NCBI RefSeq assembly: GCF_004297125.1
Contig: NZ_SCVD01000012.1
Coordinates: forward strand, 124,001 to 188,000
Direction: 5' to 3'
Source of the DNA: Phenylobacterium sp.
GTDB lineage: Bacteria; Pseudomonadota; Alphaproteobacteria; Caulobacterales; Caulobacteraceae
Length of the DNA stretch: 64,000 bases
The translations under genes and the position numbers were made by a program. Within the stretch, counting starts at the first letter, position 1. Each line of letters starts with the position of its first letter. Shown here in pieces: positions 28,656 through 40,532 of this stretch. The notes below the pieces were generated by a model that saw only the letters and a program-made list of their open reading frames with translations, did no database searches and had not been told where the DNA came from.

Positions 28656-30067
28656 TTGTACGAGACCGCCTTGGCCGCCTTCACGATCCGCTCCACCGAG
28701 GGCATGGACAGCGCCTCGAGGTTGGCGGCGTAAGGCAGGGGCACGTCCTCCTGGTGGACCCGGATCGGCGGGGCGTCGAGGTAGTCGAAGGCCAGTTCCG
28801 TCACCTTGGCCGCCACCTCGGCGCCGACGCCCATCGGGCCCCAGCCTTCCTCGACGGTGACCAGGCGGTTGGTCTTCCTCACGCTCTCGACGACCGTATC
28901 GATGTCCATGGGACGGATCGTGCGCAGGTCGACGACCTCGGCCTCGATACCGTCCTTGGCCAGTTCCTCGGCGGCGGCCAGGCAGAAGCCGACCATCCGG
29001 GAGTAGGCGACGAGTGTGACGTCCTTGCCCTGGCGGCGGACCTTGGCCTTGCCGATCGGCACGACCCAGTCGATCCCCTCCGGCACGTCGAACTCCTGAC
29101 CGTAGAGCATCTCGTGCTCCAGGAAGACCACGGGGTTCGGGTCGCGGATCGCCGCTTTCAGCAGACCTTTCGCGTCGGCGGCGTCATAGGGCGCCAGCAC
29201 CTTGAGGCCCGGCACGTGGCCGTACCAGGCCGCATAGTCCTGGCTGTGCTGGGCCCCGACCCGGGCTGCGGCGCCGTTCGGGCCGCGGAACACGATCGAG
29301 GTCCTGATCTGGCCGCCGGACATGTAGAGCGTCTTCGCGGCCGAATTGATAATATGATCAATGGCCTGCATGGCGAAGTTGAACGTCATGAACTCCACGA
29401 TCGGCTTCAGCCCGGCCATCGCCGCGCCGACCCCCAGGCCGGCAAAGCCATACTCGGTGATCGGGGTGTCGATGACGCGCTTGGGACCGAACTCGTCCAG
29501 CAGGCCGCGCGAGACCTTGTAGGCGCCCTGATACTGCGCGACCTCTTCGCCCATCAGGAAGACGTCGCCGTCGCGCCGCATCTCCTCGGCCATGGCGTCG
29601 CGCAGGGCGTCGCGGACGGTCACCGTCACCAGGTTCACGCCTTCGGGCAGTTCCGGATCCTTCAGGATCTGCTTCGGCGTGACGGGCGCGGCCGCTTCGC
29701 CCTCGGGCCGCGGTTTCGCGTCGACTTCCGGAGGTTTGCGCTCGGGATCGCCCGAGGCTTCGGACCGGCTGGCCGGCGCAGGCTGGGCCTTGGGTTCGGG
29801 CTTGGCCTCGACCGCCTCGGCCGCCCCGCCCTCGCCGCCCAGGCGGGCGATGGGGGTGTTGACCTTCACCTCCTCGGAGCCTTCCGGCACGAGGATTTCG
29901 GAGATCACGCCCTCGTCTACGGCCTCGACCTCCATGGTCGCCTTGTCGGTCTCGATCTCGGCGATCACGTCGCCGGAGCGCACATTGTCGCCGACCTTCA
30001 CGTGCCACTTGGCGAGGGTGCCCTCTTCCATCGTGGGCGAGAGCGCCGGCATCAGGATGTCGGTCAC
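28652..30067 (-). CDS. pdhB: Pyruvate dehydrogenase E1 beta with lipoyl domain
   Basis: The 471-residue protein has an N-terminal lipoyl domain (K42, [15 protein letters not shown]), an Ala/Pro/Glu-rich linker (about 85-135) and the E1-beta transketolase-like domain. The latter begins near [18 protein letters not shown] and shows [14 protein letters not shown] and the C-terminal [13 protein letters not shown]. It pairs with PdhA to decarboxylate pyruvate with thiamine diphosphate. A lipoyl domain on E1 beta is known in alphaproteobacteria. The first 80 residues are identical to PdhC at 72 positions, so the domain probably came by duplication. It overlaps pdhA and the GFA-type gene by four bases each. 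Confidence 0.96.
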   Translation of the reverse strand: MTDILMPALSPTMEEGTLAKWHVKVGDNVRSGDVIAEIETDKATMEVEAVDEGVISEILVPEGSEEVKVNTPIARLGGEGGAAEAVEAKPEPKAQPAPASRSEASGDPERKPPEVDAKPRPEGEAAAPVTPKQILKDPELPEGVNLVTVTVRDALRDAMAEEMRRDGDVFLMGEEVAQYQGAYKVSRGLLDEFGPKRVIDTPITEYGFAGLGVGAAMAGLKPIVEFMTFNFAMQAIDHIINSAAKTLYMSGGQIRTSIVFRGPNGAAARVGAQHSQDYAAWYGHVPGLKVLAPYDAADAKGLLKAAIRDPNPVVFLEHEMLYGQEFDVPEGIDWVVPIGKAKVRRQGKDVTLVAYSRMVGFCLAAAEELAKDGIEAEVVDLRTIRPMDIDTVVESVRKTNRLVTVEEGWGPMGVGAEVAAKVTELAFDYLDAPPIRVHQEDVPLPYAANLEALSMPSVERIVKAAKAVSYK

Positions 30068-31113
30068 GCGCGCTGCTCCGTATAGACGTCGGTATAGAGT
30101 TCGGACGGATCCGGCTCGGGGCTCGTGCGGGCGAATTCCGCCGCGTCGGCGACGATCTTCTTCACCTCGGCGTCGATGGCCTTAAGCGCGGCCTCGTCTG
30201 CCCAGCCGCTCTTCTCCAGCAACTCCTCGACATGGTCGATCGGGTCGCGGGTCTTGCGCACCTCATCGACCTCCTCCCGCGTCCGGTACTTCGCCGGGTC
30301 GCTCATGGAGTGGCCGCGATAGCGGTAGGTCTTCATCTCGAGGATGTAGGGGCCATTGCCCGAGCGGGCGTGTTCGGCGGCCTTTTCGGTGGCGGCCTTG
30401 ACGGCGAGCACATCCATGCCATCGACTTCCTCGCCGGGGATGTTGAACGACACCCCGCGCTTGAACAGCCGCGTCTCGGACGACGAGCGCTGGATCGCCG
30501 TGCCCATGGCGTACTGGTTGTTCTCGATCACATAGACGACCGGCAGCTTCCACAGCTCGGCCATGTTGAAGCTCTCGTAGACCTGACCCTGGTTGGCCGC
30601 ACCATCGCCGAAGAAGGCGAAGCTGACCCGGCCGTCGCCGCGATAGGCGTTTGCCAGCGCCAGGCCCGTGCCCAGCGGCACCTGGGCGCCGACGATCCCG
30701 TGGCCGCCGTAGAAGTTGGCCTCGGTGGAGAACATGTGCATCGACCCGCCCTTGCCTTTGGACGAGCCCCCGATGCGGCCGGTGAGCTCGGCCATGACTT
30801 CCTTGGGGTCCATGCCGCTGGTCAGCATGTGGCCGTGGTCGCGGTAGCCGGTGATGACCTCGTCGCCCGCCTTTTTCGCCGCCTCGACGCCGACCGCGAT
30901 GGCTTCCTGGCCGATGTAGAGGTGGCAGAAGCCGCCGATCAGGCCCATGCCGTAAAGCTGGCCGGCCCGCTCCTCGAAGCGGCGGATCAGCAGCATCTCG
31001 CGATAGTAGCCAAGGAGCTGTTCCTTGGTGACCTCGACCCCGCCCGTCTTGGGCTTTTCAGCCGAGCCATTGGCTTTCCGCCGACCGGTCGTGCCGGTCT
31101 GCCCGCGCGCCAT
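30064..31113 (-). CDS. pdhA: Pyruvate dehydrogenase E1 alpha
   Basis: The 349-residue protein is the thiamine-diphosphate-binding E1 alpha subunit. The TPP motif runs from [14 protein letters not shown] to ENNQYAMGT, and the regulatory-loop-like segment [21 protein letters not shown] follows. The N-terminus [22 protein letters not shown] is typical. The first 25 residues are lysine- and arginine-rich and not part of the fold. It heads the pdhA-pdhB-GFA-pdhC-gpx-lpdA operon. An ATGA overlap links it to pdhB. Confidence 0.95.
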   Translation of the reverse strand: MARGQTGTTGRRKANGSAEKPKTGGVEVTKEQLLGYYREMLLIRRFEERAGQLYGMGLIGGFCHLYIGQEAIAVGVEAAKKAGDEVITGYRDHGHMLTSGMDPKEVMAELTGRIGGSSKGKGGSMHMFSTEANFYGGHGIVGAQVPLGTGLALANAYRGDGRVSFAFFGDGAANQGQVYESFNMAELWKLPVVYVIENNQYAMGTAIQRSSSETRLFKRGVSFNIPGEEVDGMDVLAVKAATEKAAEHARSGNGPYILEMKTYRYRGHSMSDPAKYRTREEVDEVRKTRDPIDHVEELLEKSGWADEAALKAIDAEVKKIVADAAEFARTSPEPDPSELYTDVYTEQRA

Positions 31114-31162
31114 GCGTCACTCCGTGATCTTCTTGATGGCTCCTAGGACCGACGAACCGGTC

Positions 31163-31459
31163 CTAGGGTTTCAATCGGATCACATAATCCCTCGGGTCGG
31201 CGAAGCCTAGCAGGGAGCGCGCCCTTTCCTCCAGGAGATCGGCGGAAAGGCTGGTGTCGCGCAGGAGTTGGGCCCGAACCTCCAGGTCGTGGCGCTGGGC
31301 GGTCAGCCTGGCGAGCTCCCGTGTCTTGGCCGCCAGCGCCTCGTCGCGCTGGTTCGAGCGCAACAGCCCGCCCTCGCCCGTGAAGGCATGCACCCCGAAA
31401 TAGAAGATCAGGAGCGCGAGGGCGGCGGTGGAGAGGTACGGACGCAGGCGGGCGAGCAC
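31163..31459 (-). CDS. FtsB/DivIC-type septum formation initiator
   Basis: The 98-residue protein has one membrane segment near the N-terminus (about 10-30, LSTAALALLIFYFGVHAF) and a coiled coil from about 38 to 75. The DLLEERARSLLGFADPRDYVI ending is typical of the FtsB/DivIC (septum formation initiator) family. These proteins sit in the inner membrane and join the division complex with FtsL and FtsQ. It lies between eno and pdhA on the same strand, as in many alphaproteobacteria. Assignment is by short pattern and context. Confidence 0.85.
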   Translation of the reverse strand: MLARLRPYLSTAALALLIFYFGVHAFTGEGGLLRSNQRDEALAAKTRELARLTAQRHDLEVRAQLLRDTSLSADLLEERARSLLGFADPRDYVIRLKP

Positions 31460-31527
31460 GATGATTCCCAGAAAGGTTGCGACCTTTGTCGCGCCGATTC
31501 CCCTAACGCGGCGCTAACCAAGCCTGC

Positions 31528-32841
<1,314 letters not shown>

Positions 32842-32927
32842 TTAGCCAGCTTCTCGGCGTCGGGCAACGCCCGCCCTTGACGCCCCTTGCGGCAGCGGCC
32901 CATCCGAGGCGCACAAAGGAGTCCCGA

Positions 32928-33701
32928 ATGCTGCTGGTCGAAAAGCCCCTGGACGGCGTCGCCGTCGTCACCCTGAACCGTCCCGAGGCGATGAACGCGC
33001 TCTCCAAGGCGCTCCGGGCCGCGCTGCAGACGGCCATCGCCGAGATGGACGCCGATCCCGGGGTGAAGGTGATCGTGCTGACCGGGGCCGGCGAGCGGGC
33101 CTTCACCGCCGGCCTGGACCTCAAGGAGCTCTCCACCGACCCGCTGGGCATGGGGGCCGCCAACGCGACGGACCCCGCCCAGAACCCGGCCCGCGCCGTG
33201 CTGGGCTGCTCCAAGCCGATCATCGGGGCGATCAACGGGGTGGCGATCACCGGCGGTTTCGAGGTGGCGCTGGCCTGCGACGTGCTGATCTGCTCGACCA
33301 ACGCCCGTTTCGCCGACACCCACGCCCGGGTCGGGATCACGCCCGGCTGGGGACTGTCGCAGAAGCTGAGCCGCTGCATCGGACCCTATCGGGCCAAGGA
33401 GCTGTCGCTGACCGGGAATTTCCTGGACGCCGCCACAGCCTACGAGTGGGGCCTGGTGAACCGGGTGGTCGCGCCGGACGAGCTGATGCCGGCCGCCCTG
33501 CAGCTCGCCGCCCAGATGGCCGACATCGATGGCGACATGCTGGTCACCTACAAGGCCATGATCGACGACGGCTACGAGCTGGCCATGGGCGAGGGCCTCA
33601 AGCTCGAACACGCACGCTCGGTCACCCATAACCGCGAAGTCACCCCCGAGATGGTCGCCGCGCGCCGGGCCGCCGTGCAGGCGCGCGGCCGGAACCAATA
33701 G
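32928..33701 (+). CDS. Enoyl-CoA hydratase/isomerase family protein
   Basis: The 257-residue protein is a crotonase-fold enzyme. It has the oxyanion-hole segments LTGAGERAFTAGLDLKEL and INGVAITGGFEVALACD, and the family pattern FADTHARVGITPGWGLSQKL. These features fit a fatty-acid beta-oxidation or amino-acid-degradation hydratase; the exact substrate cannot be told. I chose the ATG at 32928 because AAAGGAG lies seven bases upstream; an in-frame ATG 90 bases earlier would add an unrelated leader. Its stop abuts the convergent secreted-protein gene. Confidence 0.88.
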   Translation: MLLVEKPLDGVAVVTLNRPEAMNALSKALRAALQTAIAEMDADPGVKVIVLTGAGERAFTAGLDLKELSTDPLGMGAANATDPAQNPARAVLGCSKPIIGAINGVAITGGFEVALACDVLICSTNARFADTHARVGITPGWGLSQKLSRCIGPYRAKELSLTGNFLDAATAYEWGLVNRVVAPDELMPAALQLAAQMADIDGDMLVTYKAMIDDGYELAMGEGLKLEHARSVTHNREVTPEMVAARRAAVQARGRNQ

Positions 33702-34211
33702 CTAGAGGCAGCCCTCGACGTATTCGATCGAAGGGCCGCCGACGTGGACCGTGTGAACGACGCCCTTCCGGTCGGTCTCGAAGCGGACCCCTCGCCTTCC
33801 CGCGACGGTCCAGGCGGTCAGGTAATGGGCCGGCTCCTCGTCGTACTTGTGGGTCTCGACGCGCAGGGTCCGTCCGTAGGCCTTGCGGATGTCGCCCTCG
33901 CGCGAGCCCACGCCGAAGCCGCGGTCGGTCCGCAGGGGACCGTCCTCGAACGTGCTGATGCGGGTGATGCGGCCGTTCTCGGCCATCGCCACCAGCCGCG
34001 GACCGCCCTCGGGGAAGGCGAGCTCGCGACAGGCCTCCGAGCTGACCCCGTCGTCGTCGCCGGGGACGATCAGGCGGAACTTCCGGACCGCCTCGGCCTC
34101 GGCCATGCCGATGCGCAGTTCGCCCCAGCCGTCCGGCGTCAGCGGCGGGACCGCGGCGGGCGCCCCCGCGACGAGGCCTGCGATCAGCGCGCTCAGCAAC
34201 AGGTGCGTCAT
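33702..34211 (-). CDS. Small secreted protein of unknown function
   Basis: The 169-residue product begins with a signal peptide (LLLSALIAGLVAGAPA, cleavage near AGA or APA) and is otherwise soluble. Two cysteines are spaced to form a possible disulfide (in EACREL and near the C-terminus in EYVEGCL). I do not recognise a family. The motif GWGELRIGMAEAEAVRKF is reminiscent of periplasmic proteins of unknown function with a short conserved N-terminus. It is transcribed away from the PhoX-type gene and converges on the hydratase gene. Confidence 0.7.
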   Translation of the reverse strand: MTHLLLSALIAGLVAGAPAAVPPLTPDGWGELRIGMAEAEAVRKFRLIVPGDDDGVSSEACRELAFPEGGPRLVAMAENGRITRISTFEDGPLRTDRGFGVGSREGDIRKAYGRTLRVETHKYDEEPAHYLTAWTVAGRRGVRFETDRKGVVHTVHVGGPSIEYVEGCL

Positions 34212-34233
34212 GTCCGCATCCTAGCGTGGAACG

Positions 34234-35670
34234 TCAGGCCTTGAACCGGCTCCATGGCCCGGTGACGGCAAGGGTCATGCCGGGCCAGTAGGCGTTGACG
34301 AACAGGGTCGTGCCGTCCGGCGAGAAACAGACGCCGGCCAGTTCGGTCGTCGGCAGCGCAGCGGCCGTCTCATCGCGGGCCAGTTTGCCCAGGGCGTAGA
34401 CCTTGCCCGCGGGTGTAACCCCACGCAGGAAGTTCACGCCCCTGGACTCGACCTTGTCTTCGCAGACCACCAGATGGCCCCACGGCGCCACTGCGAGGTT
34501 GTCGCACATGTTCATGACCCGGTTGTCCGTCGACTCCACGAAGAGCTGCAGCCGGCCGGGCTCGTCCTTTTCGCGCGCATCGCCCTCGAACCGGCTGGGC
34601 TTGTAGCGCAGGATCTGCCCGAGCCGGCCCGGCCCGCCGCTGGTGCAGGTGAAATAGAGCTCGCCCCTGCCAAAGAAGATCCCTTCGCCGCGCGCGAACC
34701 AGGCGGCGCCCTTGGCGTGGCCGCGGTCGCGCAGGTCGCCGTCGGGATTGTGGACCCCCTCCAGATCGATCCAGACCGCGTCTTTCCAGGCGCCGGGCGC
34801 CCAGTCCTTCCCGTCCCAGTTGCGGCTGTCGCCGCCGTCCCGGAATCCCAGGGCCTGCAGCCGACCGCCCTTGGCCGGGACGAGGCGGTCGTTGGGCAGG
34901 AAACGGTAGAACAGGCCGCGGCCGTCGGTCTCGTCCTCCGTGAGGTAGGCGACGCCGGTGCGGGGATCGATGCAGACCGCCTCGTGCTTGAAGCGTCCCA
35001 TCCCGGTGATCGGCGCGGGCTGGGCCAGCCCCTTGTGCCGGCTGGGCACTTCGAACACCCAGCCGTGCGATTTTCCCAGGGTCTGGCCGTCCGCGTTCGG
35101 CCCTGCCGAGCGCAGGACTTCCTCGCAGGTGAGCCACGATCCCCAGGGCGTGACCCCGCCCGCGCAATTGGTGCTGCTGCCTGCCAGGCTGAGATGGGAG
35201 CTCTCCAGCCGGCGTTTCCTCACGTCATAGACCAGGGTGGTGGTCCCGCCGCTCAGCGCCCAATCGTCCTGATTGCGGTCGTAGACCAGGTTCCGGTCCA
35301 CCTTGCCGCGCAGTTCCGGGTTCTTGCCGTAAGCTCCCAGGTGCAGCTCCGTCGGTCGGAGCTCCTGGTTGCGAACCAGGATCACGCGGTCGCGGTCCAG
35401 GGGGAAGCAGCCCATGCCGTCCAGCTTGTGCGGGGTCAGCAGCCCGTCGCTCATCGGGTCGCCCGCCCGCTGGACCACCGTGTACGAAAAGCCCTCCGGC
35501 AGGTCGAACACGCCCGCGGGGTCGGGCTTCAGCGGCCCGTAGCCCGCCGCCTCGTTGACATAGGCCGCGCCCGCGGGCTCGGCGGCCACGGCGTCGGCGA
35601 AGCGCGAGAAGCCGGCGAAGGCGGCGCCGGTCGCGGCGGCGGACAGCAGGTGGCGGCGTGAAAGCGTCAT
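34234..35670 (-). CDS. PhoX-type (DUF839) phosphatase-like protein, Tat-exported
   Basis: The 478-residue protein has a twin-arginine signal at the start (MTLSRRHLLSAAATGAAFAG). The rest matches the PhoX/DUF839 family, with repeated acidic metal-binding segments, GLLTPHKLDGMGCFPLD, LVRNQELRP, LTCEEVLRS and SDPDGTTLF-like strands. The ending VNAYWPGMTLAVTGPW is typical. PhoX proteins are calcium- and iron-dependent alkaline phosphatases, but many DUF839 members are uncharacterised, so phosphatase activity is an inference. Export in the folded state fits a metal-loaded enzyme. No phosphate-regulon genes lie nearby. Confidence 0.85.
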   Translation of the reverse strand: MTLSRRHLLSAAATGAAFAGFSRFADAVAAEPAGAAYVNEAAGYGPLKPDPAGVFDLPEGFSYTVVQRAGDPMSDGLLTPHKLDGMGCFPLDRDRVILVRNQELRPTELHLGAYGKNPELRGKVDRNLVYDRNQDDWALSGGTTTLVYDVRKRRLESSHLSLAGSSTNCAGGVTPWGSWLTCEEVLRSAGPNADGQTLGKSHGWVFEVPSRHKGLAQPAPITGMGRFKHEAVCIDPRTGVAYLTEDETDGRGLFYRFLPNDRLVPAKGGRLQALGFRDGGDSRNWDGKDWAPGAWKDAVWIDLEGVHNPDGDLRDRGHAKGAAWFARGEGIFFGRGELYFTCTSGGPGRLGQILRYKPSRFEGDAREKDEPGRLQLFVESTDNRVMNMCDNLAVAPWGHLVVCEDKVESRGVNFLRGVTPAGKVYALGKLARDETAAALPTTELAGVCFSPDGTTLFVNAYWPGMTLAVTGPWSRFKA

Positions 35671-35744
35671 CGAATCCCCCGTACGGCGCCACCCTATTTC
35701 GAAGAGGCTCTACGGCGTCATGACATTTGGCGAGCGGCCGGAAA

Positions 35745-35772
35745 CGCAAAACGCCGGCCTCGCGGCCGGCGT
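35745..35772 (-). terminator. Rho-independent terminator after rpmF
   Basis: On the minus strand the hairpin ACGCCGGCC-GCGA-GGCCGGCGT is followed by TTTGCGTTT. It lies 34 bases downstream of the rpmF stop, in the direction of rpmF transcription, and is the clearest intrinsic terminator in the window. Confidence 0.75.
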
Positions 35773-35805
35773 CTGGGAGTCGCACGCTGATGCGCGAGGA
35801 AGCGC

Positions 35806-35988
35806 TTAGTCTTCCTTCGGCGTCAGGACCTGGCGGCCCTTGTACATGCCGGTCTTCAGATCGACATGGTGCGGACGCTTCAGCTCGCCCGTTTCCTTGT
35901 CCTCGTGGAACGAGTTCGGGCCGAGCGCATGGTGCGAACGGCGCATGTTCCGCCGCGACGGCGAAGTTTTGCGTTTAGGAACAGCCAT
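35806..35988 (-). CDS. rpmF: Ribosomal protein L32
   Basis: The 60-residue protein is L32, recognisable from [20 protein letters not shown] and the [20 protein letters not shown] ending, which is the alphaproteobacterial form without the cysteine zinc ribbon. It is a component of the 50S subunit. It lies alone here rather than next to plsX and acyl-carrier genes. A strong terminator follows about 35 bases downstream. The 141-base gap before the MAPEG gene holds its promoter on one side. Confidence 0.96.
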   Translation of the reverse strand: MAVPKRKTSPSRRNMRRSHHALGPNSFHEDKETGELKRPHHVDLKTGMYKGRQVLTPKED

Positions 35989-36129
35989 CGGAAATCTCGC
36001 CGGCGTGGAAAATGATTGCGGCGGCCGGGGTGGGCCGCCTGCGTGAGCGGGGGCTTATGCATGAAACGCCACGCGCGATCAAGCCGTCTGAGCTAGCTTA
36101 CGCTGTCAGCGGGCATCCAAGGGCTCATC

Positions 36130-36537
36130 ATGCCGCAGGAACTCATCTTCGCGCCTATGGGAGCGATGGCGCTCCTCACCTTCATCGTCCTGGGTTTCAT
36201 CCCCGCCACCCGGTTCCGGGCCGTGTTCGCGCGGCAGGTGACACCCGACGATTTCAAGCTGGGCGAATCACCCCGCGTCCCGCCGCACGTGGCGGTGACC
36301 AACCGCAACTTCATGAACCTGCTCGAGCTGCCGATGCTCTTCTACGTGGCCGGGCTCATGTACTACGTCGCCGGCCGGGTCGATCAGACCGCGCTCGCGC
36401 TCGCCTGGACCTATGTGGGCCTGCGGGCGATCCATTCGGTGATCCACCTCGGCTACAACAAGGTCACCCACCGGCTGGCAGCCTACGCGGCCTCGAATCT
36501 CGTGCTCGCGGCCTTCTGGGTGATGTTCTTCATCTGA
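36130..36537 (+). CDS. MAPEG-family membrane protein
   Basis: The 135-residue product has four hydrophobic segments and matches the MAPEG family, with NRNFMNLLELPMLFYVAGLM as the conserved second helix and RAIHSVIHLGYNKVTHR later. The family includes glutathione transferases and eicosanoid enzymes in eukaryotes; bacterial members are mostly uncharacterised inner-membrane proteins. The start at 36130 gives MPQELIFAPMGAMALL, a good first membrane helix. It runs toward pyrG with 52 bases between stops. Confidence 0.8.
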   Translation: MPQELIFAPMGAMALLTFIVLGFIPATRFRAVFARQVTPDDFKLGESPRVPPHVAVTNRNFMNLLELPMLFYVAGLMYYVAGRVDQTALALAWTYVGLRAIHSVIHLGYNKVTHRLAAYAASNLVLAAFWVMFFI

Positions 36538-36589
36538 CCAGCCACGACGCCGACGTGGTCTTCCGTCCCTGCGAAGGGGAGGAAAAAAT

Positions 36590-38236
<1,647 letters not shown>

Positions 38237-38291
38237 TCAGAGTAGCCGCGATTCGGTCACGGCGCCCCGCGGGTTTGCTGTCTATCCACGA

Positions 38292-38720
38292 CTACTTTTG
38301 GGCCGGCGCGGCCGCCCCGGTCTCAGGCGTGCCGAAGGGATTGTTGAGCGTGGGCGTCGGGGCCTGCAGCGGGGCCGGGGCGCTGCCCGCGGGGCCGGGC
38401 TGGGCCGTACCGGCCGGCGGCTCCGGCGGGGCGCGGTTCAGTTCGGCCGGGTTCACGGCGTTGACCTTCATCCGGTCGACGACCGAGGCCGCGCCGCGCT
38501 CGCGGCCGGACACGATGGTCAGCAGCAGGCCCAGGATGAAGAAGATGCTGCCCAGGATCCAGGTGATGCGGGTCAGCAGGTCCCCCGCGCCGCGCACCGA
38601 AACCAGCGAGTTCGTCCCCCCGCTGACCAGCCCGCCGCCCTCGGAGCGCTGCAGCAGCACCACGACCACGAGGAAGAATGCGACGATGACCTCGATCACC
38701 AGCAGCAGGTTCAGCAGCAT
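38292..38720 (-). CDS. secG: Preprotein translocase subunit SecG
   Basis: The 142-residue product has two membrane segments (about 1-24 and 50-70) and the SecG motif FLVVVVLLQRSEGGGLVSGG between them. The remaining C-terminal half is a proline/alanine-rich cytoplasmic tail, which alphaproteobacterial SecG proteins often have. It is part of the SecYEG channel. Its order next to pyrG, and the tpiA-PpiD-trpE genes beyond the 38.8-43.4 kb insertion, fits the conserved backbone. Confidence 0.92.
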   Translation of the reverse strand: MLLNLLLVIEVIVAFFLVVVVLLQRSEGGGLVSGGTNSLVSVRGAGDLLTRITWILGSIFFILGLLLTIVSGRERGAASVVDRMKVNAVNPAELNRAPPEPPAGTAQPGPAGSAPAPLQAPTPTLNNPFGTPETGAAAPAQK

Positions 38721-38860
38721 AGGACAGACTTTCCAGTGCGTTCGGTGCGCTCAGGCGGCCACACCCCGCCGAAATGAAGCGCGCGCTCTATCACCGCGCC
38801 CGCCCCAACGCCATAGCTAGTGCGTCGCACCCGAGGAACAATGGGTGTGGGGGCAAGAGG

Positions 38861-39400
38861 ATGATACTCGATCCGAAGCGTCTTCCGATCCTGGAGACGG
38901 AGCGGCTGCGGCTGGAGCCCCTCACCGCCGCGGACGCCACGCATCTCTATCCGATCATGGGCGACCCTGAGGTGATGGCCTACTGGGACGTGCCTGAGGT
39001 CGAGGACCCGGACATCGTGGCGGGGGTCGTCCAGGGCCAGGTCGACGCCATGACCGGGGGCCGCGCGATCTACTGGGCGATGCGCACCCTGGCCGATCGG
39101 GCATTCGTGGGGTCGTGCGAACTCTCCGAGATCGATCGCGGGCATCGCCGCGCCGAGATCGGCTTCATGGTGGGCCGTGACGCCTGGGATCGGGGCTATC
39201 CGCTGGAGGCCATGCGCACGGTGATCGCGTTCGCGGCCACGAGCGGCCTGCGCAGGCTCAGCGCCCGCACCCACCTGGGCGCCCGCCGCTCCGAGGCCTT
39301 GCTCGAGACTCTTGGCTTCACCGAGGAAGGCCTGCTCCGAGGCCACATCCTGAAGGACGGGGAGCGCCGCGACTGCCGCATGTTCGGGCTTCTGCTCTAG
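38861..39400 (+). CDS. GNAT acetyltransferase (RimJ/RimL type)
   Basis: The 179-residue protein is a GNAT-fold acetyltransferase of the RimJ/RimL subgroup. It starts with LPILETERLRLEPLTAADA, and has VGSCELSEIDRGHRRAEIGFMV, the acetyl-CoA-binding region near GYPLEAMRTVIAFA and the LLETLGFTEEGLLRGHILKDGERRD ending. It likely acetylates an N-terminal or small-molecule amine; the substrate is unknown. An in-frame upstream ATG at 38774 would add 29 residues with no family match, so I use the ATG at 38861. Confidence 0.85.
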   Translation: MILDPKRLPILETERLRLEPLTAADATHLYPIMGDPEVMAYWDVPEVEDPDIVAGVVQGQVDAMTGGRAIYWAMRTLADRAFVGSCELSEIDRGHRRAEIGFMVGRDAWDRGYPLEAMRTVIAFAATSGLRRLSARTHLGARRSEALLETLGFTEEGLLRGHILKDGERRDCRMFGLLL

Positions 39401-39424
39401 CCGGCGGGACCCTATCTCCCGCTC

Positions 39425-39841
39425 ATGACGAATCCCATCGCCATCCAAGCCTTCGACCACATCGTGCTGCGGATCCGCGACAAGGACCGCATGCTGGCCT
39501 TCTATACCGACGTGCTGGGCCTGTCGGTCGACCGTGACCGCCCGGATCTGGGCCTGACCCACGTTCGCGCGGGCCCGCAGATGATCGACCTGGTCACGCT
39601 GGACGGTCCGCTCGGCCAGCGCGGCGGGGCCGGCCCTGGCGAGACCGGCCGCAACCTCGACCACTTCGCCCTGCAGGTCCGGCCCTTCGACGAGCCGGCG
39701 ATCCGGGCGCATCTCGCGGCGCACGGGGTGGACGTGATCGAGGAAGGCGACCGCTACGGCGCCGACGGCGACGGCTTCTCGCTCTACGTCCGCGATCCCG
39801 AGGGCAATGTGGTCGAGCTGAAGGGGCCCAGCACGCCCTGA
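39425..39841 (+). CDS. VOC-family (glyoxalase/bleomycin resistance fold) protein
   Basis: The 138-residue protein is a vicinal-oxygen-chelate domain. It has FDHIVLRIRDKDRMLAFYTDVLGL at the start, GRNLDHFALQV in the middle and the metal-binding SLYVRDPEGNVVELKGP at the end. This fits a small metal-dependent lyase or dioxygenase; VOC proteins range from glyoxalase I to thiol-based resistance enzymes, and no substrate can be told. It lies 24 bases after the GNAT gene and may be cotranscribed with it. Confidence 0.87.
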   Translation: MTNPIAIQAFDHIVLRIRDKDRMLAFYTDVLGLSVDRDRPDLGLTHVRAGPQMIDLVTLDGPLGQRGGAGPGETGRNLDHFALQVRPFDEPAIRAHLAAHGVDVIEEGDRYGADGDGFSLYVRDPEGNVVELKGPSTP

Positions 39842-39887
39842 GCGGACCCTTGCGAATAGCGGAGGACTTAGCCATTGGTCGAGATCG

Positions 39888-40460
39888 ATGCCGCGCCCCA
39901 AGCTCCACTCCGACGAGGCCGTGCTGGAGGCGGCCAGCGACGTCCTGCTTCGCACCGGACCTATCCAGTTCACGCTCAGCGACGTGGCGCAGGCCCTGGG
40001 CATGTCGCGCGCGGCCCTGATCCAGCGATTCCAGAACAAGTCCGCGCTTCTGCATCGGCTCGCCGAACGCGACGTGGCCCTTACGCGAGAGTATCTGGAC
40101 GGCTTTCCACCCGGACGGTCTGTCGAGGACCTGTGGCGTTTCCTTTCGGACATCGTCCTCGGGATGGGCGATGGCGCGGGCTTTCAGGTTCGCCTGCTGA
40201 TCGCATGGAGCGAGGCGACGGATCCGGTCCTGAAAGGCCTCGGCTCTGAACGTTATCGAAGGGTCCAGGCTGCGATCTCGGCGCGAGTTCCCCTCGGAAC
40301 GCCGAACCCCGAGGCCTTGGCCGAGCATCTCCATGCCGTGATCGCCGGCGCGACCATGCAATGGCTGGTGGCGGATGAGGCGCCGCTGGGTCGGTTCGTG
40401 CTCGATCGCCTCTCGGTCGCCATGGCCATCGCCTTTCCTGGCCATGAGTTCGAGGCCTGA
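39888..40460 (+). CDS. TetR-family transcriptional regulator
   Basis: The 190-residue protein has a TetR-type helix-turn-helix (about residues 25-60, TLSDVAQALGMSRAALIQRFQNKSALLHRL) and an alpha-helical ligand domain. It is upstream of an alpha/beta hydrolase on the same strand, with a good palindrome between the two. TetR-type repressors often control such neighbours in response to a small molecule, so this may regulate the hydrolase. The ligand is unknown. Confidence 0.9.
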   Translation: MPRPKLHSDEAVLEAASDVLLRTGPIQFTLSDVAQALGMSRAALIQRFQNKSALLHRLAERDVALTREYLDGFPPGRSVEDLWRFLSDIVLGMGDGAGFQVRLLIAWSEATDPVLKGLGSERYRRVQAAISARVPLGTPNPEALAEHLHAVIAGATMQWLVADEAPLGRFVLDRLSVAMAIAFPGHEFEA

Positions 40461-40489
40461 AGGCCGATTGCGCGCACCCTTGCGATCAT

Positions 40490-40511
40490 TATAACTGCCG
40501 CGTCGGTTATA
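40490..40511. promoter_or_regulatory. Candidate operator of the TetR-type regulator
   Basis: The 22-base imperfect palindrome TATAACTGCCG/CGTCGGTTATA (9 of 11 positions symmetric) lies between the TetR-type gene and the hydrolase gene, 21 bases before the hydrolase start. The AT-rich ends resemble TetR half-sites and overlap a TATAT sequence that could be a -10 element. It is a candidate operator, not a proven one. Confidence 0.45.
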
Positions 40512-40532
40512 TATGAATCGAGGTGACACCTC

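Noticed and set aside
36553..36585. Stem-like CCCT-AGGG followed by an A-run between the MAPEG gene and pyrG
   Set aside because: The stem is short and imperfect, and the run lies on the wrong side for a terminator of either gene.
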